A stretch of 64,000 bases of DNA. Origin: Clostridiales bacterium (GTDB taxonomy: Bacteria > Bacillota > Clostridia > Christensenellales > DUVY01). Positions 17,679 through 25,724 of the stretch are shown piece by piece. Made by a program: the position numbers and the translations under genes. The notes under the pieces were generated by a model. The model ran no database searches and had not been told where the DNA came from. It saw only the letters and a list, made by a program, of their open reading frames with translations. The stretch is taken from NCBI GenBank assembly GCA_012840805.1, contig DUVY01000038.1:1-64000 (forward strand). The letters run 5' to 3'. Each line of letters opens with the position of its first letter. Position 1 is the stretch's first letter.

Positions 17679-18477
17679 AAAAATCATAAAGCAAGTTTAT
17701 GTATCAAGTTATCAAAAAAACGATAGTCAAATACCGAACAACAACTCAGCGCCTTTTAAATCAAATAATTTGGATCGCCCAAAACAAGATATAGCTTCTT
17801 TACCCAATGAAAAAATACAACAAAGCCAAAACGATATAAAACAATCCAATTCAGCACAAATTTTATTGACTGACAGCAGTTTTTCAAGCACGCAAGACAA
17901 AACCAAAACCAACAAAAAACCATCTAAAATATTAGATAAAATCGTCCAAAAAATAAAGAGCATAAAAAATTTTGAAATTTATATTGCCTTGATATTTGTA
18001 ATAATTGTTTTATTTATATATTTTGGCTCTAACTTTTCATGTTCTTCAGACAAAAAGGCCAAAGATGAAGAAACATATCAATCAGCTTATGATTATTGCC
18101 AGCATGTCGAAAAAAAGCTTTCAAAGATTTTGTCGTCTATAAAAAACGCAGGTAGAGTTGACGTTATGATTACCTTTGAAAGCACGCCTGAGAGAGTAAT
18201 CGCTTATATAACTAGTTCATCTTCTAACATTTCAAGCGGCGGCAACGGCGTATATAATGAAAACACCTCCAACACTTCAAGCCCTCAAGTTATTTATGTA
18301 AAAGGCGATCAGATCCCGCTGATATTAAAAGAAGTGTCGCCCAAAGTCATAGGCGTTGTGATTGTGGCTGAAGGCGGGGACGATATAAAAGTCAAACTGG
18401 ATATAATCAACGCTGTTTCGGTTTTGCTTGACTTAAATGCCGATCAAATAAAAGTATTAACCATGAATAAAGAGTAA
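17671..18477 (+). CDS. spoIIIAG: Stage III sporulation ring protein SpoIIIAG
   Basis: From ATG 17671 the protein has 268 residues. It has a long polar, Gln/Ser/Lys-rich N-terminal region (about 1-95), one membrane helix near 105-125 (YIALIFVIIVLFIYFGS), and a ring-building domain with GRVDVMITFESTPERVIAY and EVSPKVIGVVIVAEGG. The last helix DIINAVSVLLDLNADQIKVL is typical of the family. SpoIIIAG forms a large ring in the intermembrane space. The cytoplasmic part seems longer than in B. subtilis. Confidence 0.93.
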   Translation: MDKKIIKQVYVSSYQKNDSQIPNNNSAPFKSNNLDRPKQDIASLPNEKIQQSQNDIKQSNSAQILLTDSSFSSTQDKTKTNKKPSKILDKIVQKIKSIKNFEIYIALIFVIIVLFIYFGSNFSCSSDKKAKDEETYQSAYDYCQHVEKKLSKILSSIKNAGRVDVMITFESTPERVIAYITSSSSNISSGGNGVYNENTSNTSSPQVIYVKGDQIPLILKEVSPKVIGVVIVAEGGDDIKVKLDIINAVSVLLDLNADQIKVLTMNKE

Positions 18478-18528
18478 TTGTCGCTAATAAATATAATATA
18501 TACAAAATAATTGGAGGAAAATTTCTTA

Positions 18529-18999
18529 ATGCTTAGCAAAAAAAAGAAAATATTTATATTAGCAGGCATGCTTGTGTTATTGATTATAACCGGGGTATTA
18601 AATGTCGTTTTAAATCAAACCACAAAGCACAACGACCCTACGCCTGTGGCGGCAGGCAACTTTTTTGACACATTTAGAAGCGATAGATTAGAAACACGCA
18701 GTCAGACCATAGTGTATCTAGACGCGATTATCAACAGCCCGGCTTCAAGCCAAGAAGACATCTCGGCGGCTCAAGCTGAAAAACTCAAAATCGCTACCGC
18801 AATGGAGCAAGAGTTAGTCATAGAAGGGCTTATAAAAGCGCAGGGATTTGAAGACTGTGTGGTAACCACAGGGGCGAAAATCAATGTAATTGTGCAAGCG
18901 CAGTCGCTCACAGAAGACGAATTAATTCAAATTTTATACATTGTAACGGAAGAGACAGGAAAACACCCTTCAGAAGTCGAGGTGATTCCTATATCATAA
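18529..18999 (+). CDS. spoIIIAH: Stage III sporulation protein SpoIIIAH
   Basis: The 156 residues start from ATG 18529, with GGAGG about 12 bases upstream; a TTG at 18511 overlaps that ribosome site and is rejected. A short basic N terminus is followed by one membrane helix (about 8-28) and a ring domain. The ring domain contains RSQTIVYLDAIINSPASS, KLKIATAMEQELVIEGLIKAQGF and a C-terminal HPSEVEVIPIS. In the family this domain binds forespore SpoIIQ across the septum. It is the last gene of the operon. Confidence 0.94.
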   Translation: MLSKKKKIFILAGMLVLLIITGVLNVVLNQTTKHNDPTPVAAGNFFDTFRSDRLETRSQTIVYLDAIINSPASSQEDISAAQAEKLKIATAMEQELVIEGLIKAQGFEDCVVTTGAKINVIVQAQSLTEDELIQILYIVTEETGKHPSEVEVIPIS

Positions 19000-19011
19000 A
19001 TTAACAAACCC

Positions 19012-19040
19012 TTGTGTTTATAATTGATATATGCTAAAAT
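19012..19040 (+). promoter_or_regulatory. SigA-type promoter of asp23-amaP-nusB
   Basis: TTGTGT (19012-19017) and TAAAAT (19035-19040) are 17 bases apart, 26 bases upstream of the asp23 ATG. It separates the housekeeping operon from the sporulation operon. Confidence 0.65.
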
Positions 19041-19066
19041 GTTTATACCAATGATTAGGAGCAAAA

Positions 19067-19387
19067 ATGAGCGGCAAAAACCTGCAACAAGACCGCACAG
19101 GTAGCGCCATTTACGGCAAAAATGTAATTTTGTCTATCATTACGCTTGCGACCAAAGAGATAACAGGCGTAGTATCCTTGCAGGGCAGGGGCGTAAAAAT
19201 TGATATTGATGAAGACAATAACATTTTTGTCGATGTATTTATAAAAATTCTTTACGGGCATAGCGTTGCGGATGTCGCTTTTCGTGTGCAAGAAAACATA
19301 AAGCGAAGCGTTGAAACAATGTCCGTTTATAGAGTTAAAAATATCAATGTAAATGTCTTGGAAGTGGGTTTTGAAGAGGAAGTTTAA
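19067..19387 (+). CDS. Asp23/Gls24-family envelope stress protein
   Basis: This is a 106-residue Asp23/Gls24 family protein. The typical elements are SAIYGKNVILSIITLATKEI, GVVSLQGRGVKI, DIDEDNNIFVDVFIKILYGHSVADVAF and a late NVNVLEVGFEEE. Asp23 proteins are tethered at the membrane by AmaP in Staphylococcus, and an AmaP-like gene follows directly. The order asp23-amaP-nusB is usual in Clostridia (B. subtilis yqhY-nusB). TTAGGAGC precedes the ATG. Confidence 0.92.
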   Translation: MSGKNLQQDRTGSAIYGKNVILSIITLATKEITGVVSLQGRGVKIDIDEDNNIFVDVFIKILYGHSVADVAFRVQENIKRSVETMSVYRVKNINVNVLEVGFEEEV

Positions 19388-19402
19388 CATTAGATGAGCC
19401 AG

Positions 19403-19429
19403 GCCTTCATAATACTTATTTATGAAGGC
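19403..19429 (+). promoter_or_regulatory. Hairpin between asp23 and amaP
   Basis: The arms GCCTTCATAA (19403-19412) and TTATGAAGGC (19420-19429) form a perfect 10-bp stem with a 7-base loop. No T-run follows, so it is more likely a processing or stability element, or a weak attenuator, than a strong terminator. Confidence 0.55.
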
Positions 19430-19449
19430 TACTCTAAACGGAGGAATTT

Positions 19450-20835
19450 GTGAAAAGACCTATAGAGAAAATATTAATTATTCTCAATTCATTAATAGGT
19501 TTGATATTTATTGGTAGCGTAGTCATATCCAAAATACCGCTGTTTAAACTGAATATATTGGACAAATATTTCAGCCTTGATTTCTTAAACGGCTGGATTT
19601 TGATTTCCGCCTATATTTTGGCGGGCATATTTTTGGTTATCAGCGTCTTGCTGATAGCAAACAGACCAAAATTTTCTAATAATTCTATCTATGTTTATGG
19701 CGATGTTTCCGCAAAAGTTTCATCCAGCGACATCAAAAAAATCGCCAAAACAATAGCCAAAGAGACCGAAGGCGTCAAGTCCGCCAAAATAGAAATCCAA
19801 TTAGGCGAGTTTGGCAATTGTCTGGCGCTTAATATGAAGATTCAAGACGGCTATGATTTTCAATCTTTAGTCGCCAAAATGCGTCCGCGATTAGAAGAGG
19901 CGATTACTAATAGTTTAGGAATAAAATTTCCTTCTTATAAGTTTGCGGACGGCAATGTATTGTTCGAGTTTGGGGCGCCTTACGCTGGCGTGGGCATCGA
20001 TTTGGAAACTTCCGAACAAAAATCCGAGACTACCTTATATGAAGAACCCGAAAAAGTTGACACTCTTGAAAGAGTTTATGAAGACCCTTATGACGATCTG
20101 GAACAATCCATACAAAAAGATATTTATCCCGAAGTTGATTTTACGCCCGAACAGCTTGATAATATTGACGAGCGACCTGTCATAGAAGAAGAGCCACTTT
20201 TGGAACCTGAAGAATATTCAATACCCTATACCGATTCAACTAGAAAAATGGGCGCAAGAGAATCAAGACCTACAGAGTTTGAGGATATATTTGGACCCAA
20301 GCCCGCTCCCAAGAAAACTCCGTCTCATTACAAATCTTTTGAGCAAGATGAGTTTGGGCAACAAGAAAAGCAAGCTCCTTTTCAAGCTGCTTACGAGAAT
20401 ATCAATAGAGAAATTCAAAAACAAACAATTTCTCCGACAAGTTCTTTTGACATGAGAGAACCCTCAAGATCTGAAAAAATAGCGCCTCAACCTCAAATGC
20501 CGAGGCAGGCGCAGCCTAATGTTCAAAACATAAGACAAACTCAACAACAGCAACAATCTCTTCAAAGCTATGAGCAACAATCACGACCGGCTCAACAAGC
20601 CACTCAAAGCGCGTTTAGAAGACCTTATCCTCAAAGACCTATGGGCGTGCGACCTACTACTCAAAGTTCAAGTATGCCTATTAATCAAACCGCAACCACC
20701 GCTCAACAGGGCGTTGCGGGCAAAAGACCTTCCCAAAGACCAAGCGGGACAAGAATATCCAAAGAAGACATATACGCTAAGATCAACGCAATATTAAATA
20801 AATACTCTAAGCTGGACGACGATAATAACCAATGA
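19450..20835 (+). CDS. amaP: AmaP-like alkaline shock membrane anchor with long Gln/Pro-rich tail
   Basis: The start is GTG 19450, 4 bases after GGAGGAATT. Residues about 7-30 and 50-73 are two membrane helices. About 80-170 form the AmaP/Asp23-like domain (YVYGDVSAKVSSSDIKKIAK, then LGEFGNCLALNMKIQDG). The last roughly 280 residues are unusual: an acidic, Glu/Asp/Tyr-rich stretch to about 260, then a Gln/Pro/Arg/Ser-rich low-complexity stretch to about 435. The end is a short predicted helix (ISKEDIYAKINAILNKYSKL). Typical AmaP proteins are under 200 residues. It presumably anchors the Asp23 protein of the preceding gene. Its stop overlaps nusB by 4 bases. Confidence 0.8.
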   Translation: MKRPIEKILIILNSLIGLIFIGSVVISKIPLFKLNILDKYFSLDFLNGWILISAYILAGIFLVISVLLIANRPKFSNNSIYVYGDVSAKVSSSDIKKIAKTIAKETEGVKSAKIEIQLGEFGNCLALNMKIQDGYDFQSLVAKMRPRLEEAITNSLGIKFPSYKFADGNVLFEFGAPYAGVGIDLETSEQKSETTLYEEPEKVDTLERVYEDPYDDLEQSIQKDIYPEVDFTPEQLDNIDERPVIEEEPLLEPEEYSIPYTDSTRKMGARESRPTEFEDIFGPKPAPKKTPSHYKSFEQDEFGQQEKQAPFQAAYENINREIQKQTISPTSSFDMREPSRSEKIAPQPQMPRQAQPNVQNIRQTQQQQQSLQSYEQQSRPAQQATQSAFRRPYPQRPMGVRPTTQSSSMPINQTATTAQQGVAGKRPSQRPSGTRISKEDIYAKINAILNKYSKLDDDNNQ

Positions 20836-21242
20836 GCAGAATACAAGCCCGAGAAAAAGCTTTTTTATTGATTTTTGAATATCTTTTTCATCGCAATAAA
20901 AGTGAGATAACCCTGAACAATATCGTTCAGGATTTATCATTTACAGACGATGACAGGCAATATATCAAAACCGTATATGAAGGCGTGATAGCCAATTACG
21001 AAAGATTAGAAAACATTATAGCGCAATATTCCGAAGGATTTGCGATTAATAGAATATTCAGGATTGATTTGGGTATTTTGCTTTTGGCGTTGTATGAGTT
21101 GCTTTATATGGACGATATTCCGGTATCGGTAACATGTAATGAAGCGGTCAATCTTACCAAAGCATATTCTACCGAAAAGAGCCCGTCGTATGTCAATGGA
21201 ATCTTGGCCAATATAATAAAAAAAGAAGGTATAAATAAATGA
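20832..21242 (+). CDS. nusB: Transcription antitermination factor NusB
   Basis: NusB binds boxA RNA with NusE for rRNA antitermination. The 136-residue all-helical protein shows SRIQAREKAFLLIFEYLF at the start and, near the C terminus, DIPVSVTCNEAVNLTKAYSTEKSPSYVNGILANI (continuous in the protein), the family's most conserved region. It overlaps amaP and folD by 4 bases on each side, so translation is coupled. Confidence 0.96.
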   Translation: MSRIQAREKAFLLIFEYLFHRNKSEITLNNIVQDLSFTDDDRQYIKTVYEGVIANYERLENIIAQYSEGFAINRIFRIDLGILLLALYELLYMDDIPVSVTCNEAVNLTKAYSTEKSPSYVNGILANIIKKEGINK

Positions 21243-22087
21243 GCGCCTTTATTTTAGACGGAAAAGCTATTGCGGCTGCAATAAAACAAGAAATCAAAGA
21301 CGAGATTGAGTCAAAAAACATCAAATGCGGGCTTGCGGTTGTTTTGGTAGGAGATGACGAGGCAAGCAAAGTATATGTCAAAAACAAAATCAAAGCTTGT
21401 TCTCAAACGGGCATTAAGTCTTACGCCTATTATCTTCAGCCCACAGCTGAAGAAAATGAATTATTGCAACTTATTGACGCGCTCAACAATGATTCAAATA
21501 TTCACGGAATATTAGTCCAATTGCCGCTTCCTTCCCATATCAGCCCGAATAAAGTCATATCGGCGATTAACCCTAAAAAAGATGTTGACGGTTTTTGCGC
21601 TCAAAATATGGGCAAATTGTTTTTGGGCGAGACAGACATGCTTGCGCCTTGCACGCCTTCAGGGATTATAGAAATTTTGAAAAGAAGCAATATAGAAATC
21701 AGCGGCAAAAACGCTGTTATTGTAGGCAGAAGCAATATTGTGGGCAAGCCTATAGCTTTGATGATGCTTAGAGAAAACGCTACTGTAACAATAACTCACA
21801 GCAAAACAAAAGATTTAAAGTCTATTACGTCTTTGGCGGATATTTTGATTGTTGCAGCGGGCAAGCGAGAATTAATTGACGCATCTATGGTAAAAAAAGG
21901 CGCGGTAGTAGTAGATGTGGGCATTCACAGAACCGAACAAGGTCTAAAGGGCGATGTAAAATTTGACGAAGCGTCAAAAATAGCGCAGGCTATAACTCCC
22001 GTTCCGGGCGGAGTGGGGCCTATGACTATTGCTATGCTACTCAAAAATACTTTAAAAGCCGCTAAAGACCTTTTGGAAATACAATGA
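21239..22087 (+). CDS. folD: Bifunctional methylene-THF dehydrogenase/cyclohydrolase FolD
   Basis: FolD interconverts methylene-, methenyl- and formyl-tetrahydrofolate. The 282-residue protein has the substrate-domain segments VYVKNKIKAC (catalytic Tyr-Lys), GILVQLPLPSHI and PKKDVDGF. Its NADP-binding domain carries VGRSNIVGKPIALMML and VVDVGIHR, with the C-terminal TPVPGGVGPMTIAMLL. The nusB-folD-xseA-xseB-ispA order is the usual Firmicutes one. Confidence 0.98.
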   Translation: MSAFILDGKAIAAAIKQEIKDEIESKNIKCGLAVVLVGDDEASKVYVKNKIKACSQTGIKSYAYYLQPTAEENELLQLIDALNNDSNIHGILVQLPLPSHISPNKVISAINPKKDVDGFCAQNMGKLFLGETDMLAPCTPSGIIEILKRSNIEISGKNAVIVGRSNIVGKPIALMMLRENATVTITHSKTKDLKSITSLADILIVAAGKRELIDASMVKKGAVVVDVGIHRTEQGLKGDVKFDEASKIAQAITPVPGGVGPMTIAMLLKNTLKAAKDLLEIQ

Positions 22088-23238
22088 GAACATACAGCGT
22101 TTTTCAAGTAACTTCATATCTTAAAAATGTTATTGACAGCGAAGAGCTTTTAAAAAATATAATTATCTGCGGAGAAATCAGTAATTTTAAAGTAACAGGT
22201 CCAAACGCGTATTTTACTTTAAAAGACGAGCAAGCTCAGATTCCTTGTGTATTTTTTGAATATGTTCCTCAATTTTTGATAAAAGAAGGCGATAAAGTAT
22301 ATTGCCAAGGCTCTCCCTCGTTTTATATAAGAGGCGGTAGGTTAAGTTTTATCGTAAATAAAATTGATGTCGCGGGCGAAGGCGAAGAATATCTCAAACT
22401 TTTAAGACTCAAAGAAAAACTCAAAAATGAGGGTTTGTTTGATTTAAAGATCCCGTTTCCAAAACATATAAAAAAAATAGGCGTTATAACCAGCGCGGAA
22501 GGCGCGGCTATTTATGATATTATAAGCGTTGTCCAAAGAAGAGACAAAAGCGTCAATATAGCGGTTTATCCTGTGAGAGTTCAGGGCATAGGCGCGGAAT
22601 ATGAGATTGTGGACGCGATAAAACAACTTGAAAATTATGAATCAATAGATTGTATTTTGGTTGCGAGAGGGGGAGGATCTTACGAGGACCTTTCAGCGTT
22701 TAATACTGAAGAAGTCGCGAGAGCTGTGGCTATGTGCAAAAAATTTGTGGTTTCGGCTGTTGGGCACGAAACGGATTATACGCTTTGCGACTTCTCTGCG
22801 GATTTGAGAGCGCCGACTCCCAGCGCAGCTGCCGAAGTATTAACCAAAAACACTCAAGAAATAGTTAATAATATCAAACAAAAAATAAAATACCTTGCTA
22901 AATCTTTGTCTGAGTTTTATAGCTATAATTACACAAAATTAAATTATAGTTTTTTAAGGCTTGGTTCGGCTGCAGAAAGCAAATTATATCGTATTCGCGA
23001 CAAAATTTTAAGCAAAGTTAATAAGCTTCAAAGCATTTCATTTTTTAATGATAAGCATAATCTATATAATCAAGCATTTTCAAGACTAAAATCAAACAAC
23101 CCAAAAAAAATATTATCTTTGGGTTACGCAAAAGTATATAAAGACGGAAAAAGCGTTAACTCCGCTCGCGATGTTCGCAAAGGCGATGAAGTCACAATGT
23201 TCTTTAAAGACGGAAAAGTTAACGCGGACATATTATAA
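22084..23238 (+). CDS. xseA: Exodeoxyribonuclease VII large subunit
   Basis: XseA is the catalytic subunit of the ssDNA exonuclease VII. In 384 residues there is an N-terminal OB fold (VICGEISNFK-like start, then GPNAYFTLKDEQAQIPCVFF) and the catalytic region with ITSAEGAAIYDII, VARGGGSYEDLSAFNTEEVARA, SAVGHETDYTLCDFSADLRAPTPSAAAE (one stretch). A coiled-coil C-terminal part follows. It starts 4 bases before the folD stop. Confidence 0.96.
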   Translation: MRTYSVFQVTSYLKNVIDSEELLKNIIICGEISNFKVTGPNAYFTLKDEQAQIPCVFFEYVPQFLIKEGDKVYCQGSPSFYIRGGRLSFIVNKIDVAGEGEEYLKLLRLKEKLKNEGLFDLKIPFPKHIKKIGVITSAEGAAIYDIISVVQRRDKSVNIAVYPVRVQGIGAEYEIVDAIKQLENYESIDCILVARGGGSYEDLSAFNTEEVARAVAMCKKFVVSAVGHETDYTLCDFSADLRAPTPSAAAEVLTKNTQEIVNNIKQKIKYLAKSLSEFYSYNYTKLNYSFLRLGSAAESKLYRIRDKILSKVNKLQSISFFNDKHNLYNQAFSRLKSNNPKKILSLGYAKVYKDGKSVNSARDVRKGDEVTMFFKDGKVNADIL

Positions 23239-23267
23239 TATAATCAAAAGGCGGTTATAAAAAAACT

Positions 23268-23480
23268 ATGAAATTTGAAGAAGCAATGGACAATCTCAAT
23301 TCCATTATCGAAAAGCTTGAGAATAAAGACACTCAATTAGATGAGGGGATTGAGTTGTATCAAAAAGGCTTAGAGCTCGCGAGGCTTTGTTTAAGTTCGT
23401 TAGAGGAGGCAAAAGGCAAGATTACTCTTATCAAAAAAGAGTTTTCAAAATTGACCGAGGAGCCTTTTGGGCAAGAGTAA
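23268..23480 (+). CDS. xseB: Exodeoxyribonuclease VII small subunit
   Basis: This 70-residue helical protein begins MKFEEAMDNLNSIIEKLEN and has DTQLDEGIELYQKGLELARLC, the XseB signature. Several copies wrap the XseA coiled coil. The start ATG is 29 bases after xseA, with AGGCGG upstream. ispA begins 4 bases after its stop. Confidence 0.95.
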   Translation: MKFEEAMDNLNSIIEKLENKDTQLDEGIELYQKGLELARLCLSSLEEAKGKITLIKKEFSKLTEEPFGQE

Positions 23481-23484
23481 TATT

Positions 23485-24327
23485 ATGGTTATACTTTGGG
23501 ATGGTTTTGAAAAAGATTTTAGGGAATTTGAGCAATACCAAAAACTATATTTTTTGGAGCATTTCGGATCAGATGATTTTTCTAATATAACAGGTTATAG
23601 CCTTATAGACATAGGCGGCAAACGCATTCGTCCGTTATTGTTAATAAAAATCGCGCAATGCTCTAACGCGACCGATATCGAAACCGCTTATAAATTAGGG
23701 ATTGCGCTTGAGTGCATTCATACTTATTCGCTTATTCACGATGATTTGCCGTGTATGGATAATGACAAATATAGGCGCGGTTTTTTGAGCGCTCACGCCA
23801 AATATGGCGAGGCTTTGGCGATTTTGAGCGGCGACGCTTTGCTTAATTTTGCTTATGAGACTATATTAGATAACGATTTATCCCAAACTCATATTTTAAA
23901 CGCCGCAAGGTTAATTAGCCGATTTGCCGGGAATAAGGGAATGATAAAAGGTCAAGTTTTGGATATGGATTTGACAAAGGACAAATCGCCCGACCAAAAG
24001 CAAAACATATATGACATTTATCTTAACAAAACCGCGGCGTTATTTAGAGCGGCGATTAACGCCGGCGCGATATTAGGCAATGTTAGCGATAACGAATTAA
24101 AATGTCTTGACAGCTTTGCCCAAAATTTTGGAATTTATTATCAGATATTAGACGATATAAACGATTTTGAGTCTGAAGAAGATAAATTGACATATCCTAA
24201 GATATTTGGGCTTGAACAGGCTTTGAGTATGGCGCAAGAATACAAAAAACAAGCTCAAAATTGCTTAAAAGATTTGGAAAATAAATATCATTTTTTGGAA
24301 CAGTTTTTATCTAAATTAAAATTTTAA
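23485..24327 (+). CDS. ispA: Polyprenyl (farnesyl/geranyl) diphosphate synthase
   Basis: This is a trans-prenyltransferase that condenses IPP with allylic diphosphates. The 280 residues start from ATG 23485; a TTG at 23467 inside xseB lacks support. The first Asp-rich motif is HDDLPCMDND, in the short-chain synthase form with two residues between the aspartates (FARM). The second is the QILDDINDFES region. GGKRIRPLLL and GQVLDMDL are also typical. It is the last protein gene before the OLE RNA, as in other OLE-bearing genomes. Confidence 0.96.
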   Translation: MVILWDGFEKDFREFEQYQKLYFLEHFGSDDFSNITGYSLIDIGGKRIRPLLLIKIAQCSNATDIETAYKLGIALECIHTYSLIHDDLPCMDNDKYRRGFLSAHAKYGEALAILSGDALLNFAYETILDNDLSQTHILNAARLISRFAGNKGMIKGQVLDMDLTKDKSPDQKQNIYDIYLNKTAALFRAAINAGAILGNVSDNELKCLDSFAQNFGIYYQILDDINDFESEEDKLTYPKIFGLEQALSMAQEYKKQAQNCLKDLENKYHFLEQFLSKLKF

Positions 24328-24374
24328 AAGTATCATTTACTATATATTGTTAATATATATTTATAAACTTGCGT

Positions 24375-24403
24375 TTGAAATTAATATATTTATATGCTAT
24401 AAT
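24375..24403 (+). promoter_or_regulatory. SigA-type promoter of the OLE RNA
   Basis: TTGAAA (24375-24380) and a perfect TATAAT (24398-24403) are separated by 17 bases. Transcription would begin near 24410, just before the first base of the closing helix of the RNA. The RNA can therefore be made independently of ispA read-through. Confidence 0.8.
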
Positions 24404-24412
24404 AAAATCAGT

Positions 24413-24991
24413 TTAGAGGTGCAGTATCCTAGTCAGGATCTGTCAATCGAAGACGAAGTTAAAAGGTCGTCAGAGGCATATCGATGAAGCTTCTTGTGAT
24501 GGCTTCCGTTGCCCAAACGGGGGCTGTTGCTGGAAGATAGGATAGTGGGCGTTCTGTAACGGCATACAGAGTCCGACCCAATATCCGTTGAGGTCACCTA
24601 AGGTAGCAAAGTTAGATTTTGTTACTTTTTGTGAATTAAACCTGCTATGCGGTAGAAATGCTGTGTACAGTGTAGCCAGCCTTGAGTGTTGCGGGCGGAT
24701 TCGAGGATCTACATTTGATTAAGCTGGCCAACTTATTCAAATGATTGCCTTATGAAACCCGTGATGCAAAAGAGGATAAGATTGATAGTGAATGTTAAAG
24801 GAAAGCTTCTAGGCTGCAAACCAGGCATATTAAGGATTATAGTGTGAACTAATAGGCGATTCAGTTTTCCGTCTGGCAACAACGGAATGCGAGGTTTAAA
24901 AGGAAACTGTCTCTTCGGCAACGAGAGGTACCGCGCAGGGAAATCCTACTGAACCTTAAGTCGCAAGGTTTACTTAATATGCCACCTCTAA
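24413..24991 (+). ncRNA. ole: OLE RNA (ornate large extremophilic RNA)
   Basis: This roughly 580-base stretch has no reading frame and is visibly G/C-richer and more structured than its surroundings. TTAGAGGTG at 24413-24421 pairs with CACCTCTAA at 24983-24991, closing the whole element. Many internal stems are easy to see, such as CTTCCGTTGCCC with GGGGGC nearby, GTAACGGCATAC, and CTCTTCGGCAACGAGAG around 24911-24927. The location between ispA and an OapA-like membrane protein gene followed by dxs is exactly that of the OLE RNA of Halalkalibacterium (Bacillus) halodurans and many anaerobic Firmicutes. Known OLE RNAs are about 600 bases. They associate with the membrane through OapA and affect tolerance to cold, short alcohols and magnesium. 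Identification is by context, size and structure; I could not run a covariance model. Confidence 0.88.
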
Positions 24992-25014
24992 CAACTTAAA
25001 ATATTTCTTATATA

Positions 25015-25076
25015 GGACGGCGAAATATATGTAGCTTACACTATTTTTAGTTGAGTAGTCATATATTTCGCCGTCC
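25015..25076 (+). promoter_or_regulatory. 17-bp hairpin between OLE RNA and oapA
   Basis: The arms 25015-25031 and 25060-25076 are perfectly complementary over 17 bases and enclose a 28-base loop. There is no T-run, so simple Rho-independent termination is not indicated. It sits 23 bases after the OLE closing helix and 37 bases before oapA. It may be a processing site defining the OLE 3' end, or a barrier that sets oapA expression. Confidence 0.65.
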
Positions 25077-25113
25077 AAATAGTAATACTAAGTAAATAAA
25101 AAGGTTTTTATAA

Positions 25114-25719
25114 GTGGAAGAAGACGATAGTAACCTTAAAACCATAACGCCAAAAAAACAAAACGATATCGATCAAAGACAAAAAAAGAAAACAAAAAAA
25201 AACGGGCCAAGATATTGGTCTTTGAAAGCTTTTTTTATAACTATATTGCTTTCGGTAATATTTAATATATTGTCATCAATAGCGATGACGGGCGCCGGTA
25301 TTGCGGTAATAGTATCTGTAATAATAGTTTTGATAATTATAGGCGCTATATTTGACATGATAGGAATGGCAGTAGCGTCTTGCGATGAAAAACCTTTTTA
25401 CGCTATGGCGGCAAAAAAGGTCAAAGGCGCTAAGGTCAGTTTAAAACTAATAAAAAACAGCGATATAGTAGGAAGCGTATGCTCGGACATTATTGGCGAT
25501 ATTTGCAATATTATAAGCGGAACGGCGAGCGCGTCGCTTATACTAATAATCACCATTAATTCCGATAGTTTAATAAAATCTATTATTTCTATAGCGATCG
25601 GCGCTGTTGTGGCAGCCGTAACCGTAGGATTGAAAGCTGTATTTAAGAAATTCGCTGTAACAAAGAGCATTGAAATCGTATCAGCAGTTGGAAAAATGTT
25701 GTCGGTTTTTTCTCGCTGA
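25114..25719 (+). CDS. oapA: OLE-associated membrane protein OapA
   Basis: The 201-residue protein starts at GTG 25114. Residues 1-35 are polar with a strongly basic run (RQKKKTKK), suited to RNA contact. Predicted membrane helices lie at about 36-58, 61-82, 127-148 and 153-174. Between helices 2 and 3 is a conserved-looking segment (FDMIGMAVASCDEKPFYAMA, then KKVKGAK), followed by a C-terminal basic amphipathic tail. In known species OapA is a four-helix protein of about 21 kDa encoded directly downstream of OLE RNA that carries the RNA to the membrane. The call rests on topology plus position. dxs follows after 5 bases. Confidence 0.85.
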   Translation: MEEDDSNLKTITPKKQNDIDQRQKKKTKKNGPRYWSLKAFFITILLSVIFNILSSIAMTGAGIAVIVSVIIVLIIIGAIFDMIGMAVASCDEKPFYAMAAKKVKGAKVSLKLIKNSDIVGSVCSDIIGDICNIISGTASASLILIITINSDSLIKSIISIAIGAVVAAVTVGLKAVFKKFAVTKSIEIVSAVGKMLSVFSR

Positions 25720-25724
25720 TAAAA

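Noticed and set aside
24413-24991. tmRNA or RNase P RNA instead of OLE RNA
   Set aside because: There is no tRNA-like CCA end or ANDYALAA-type tag frame, and no RNase P core motif that I can see. Size and neighbours fit OLE.
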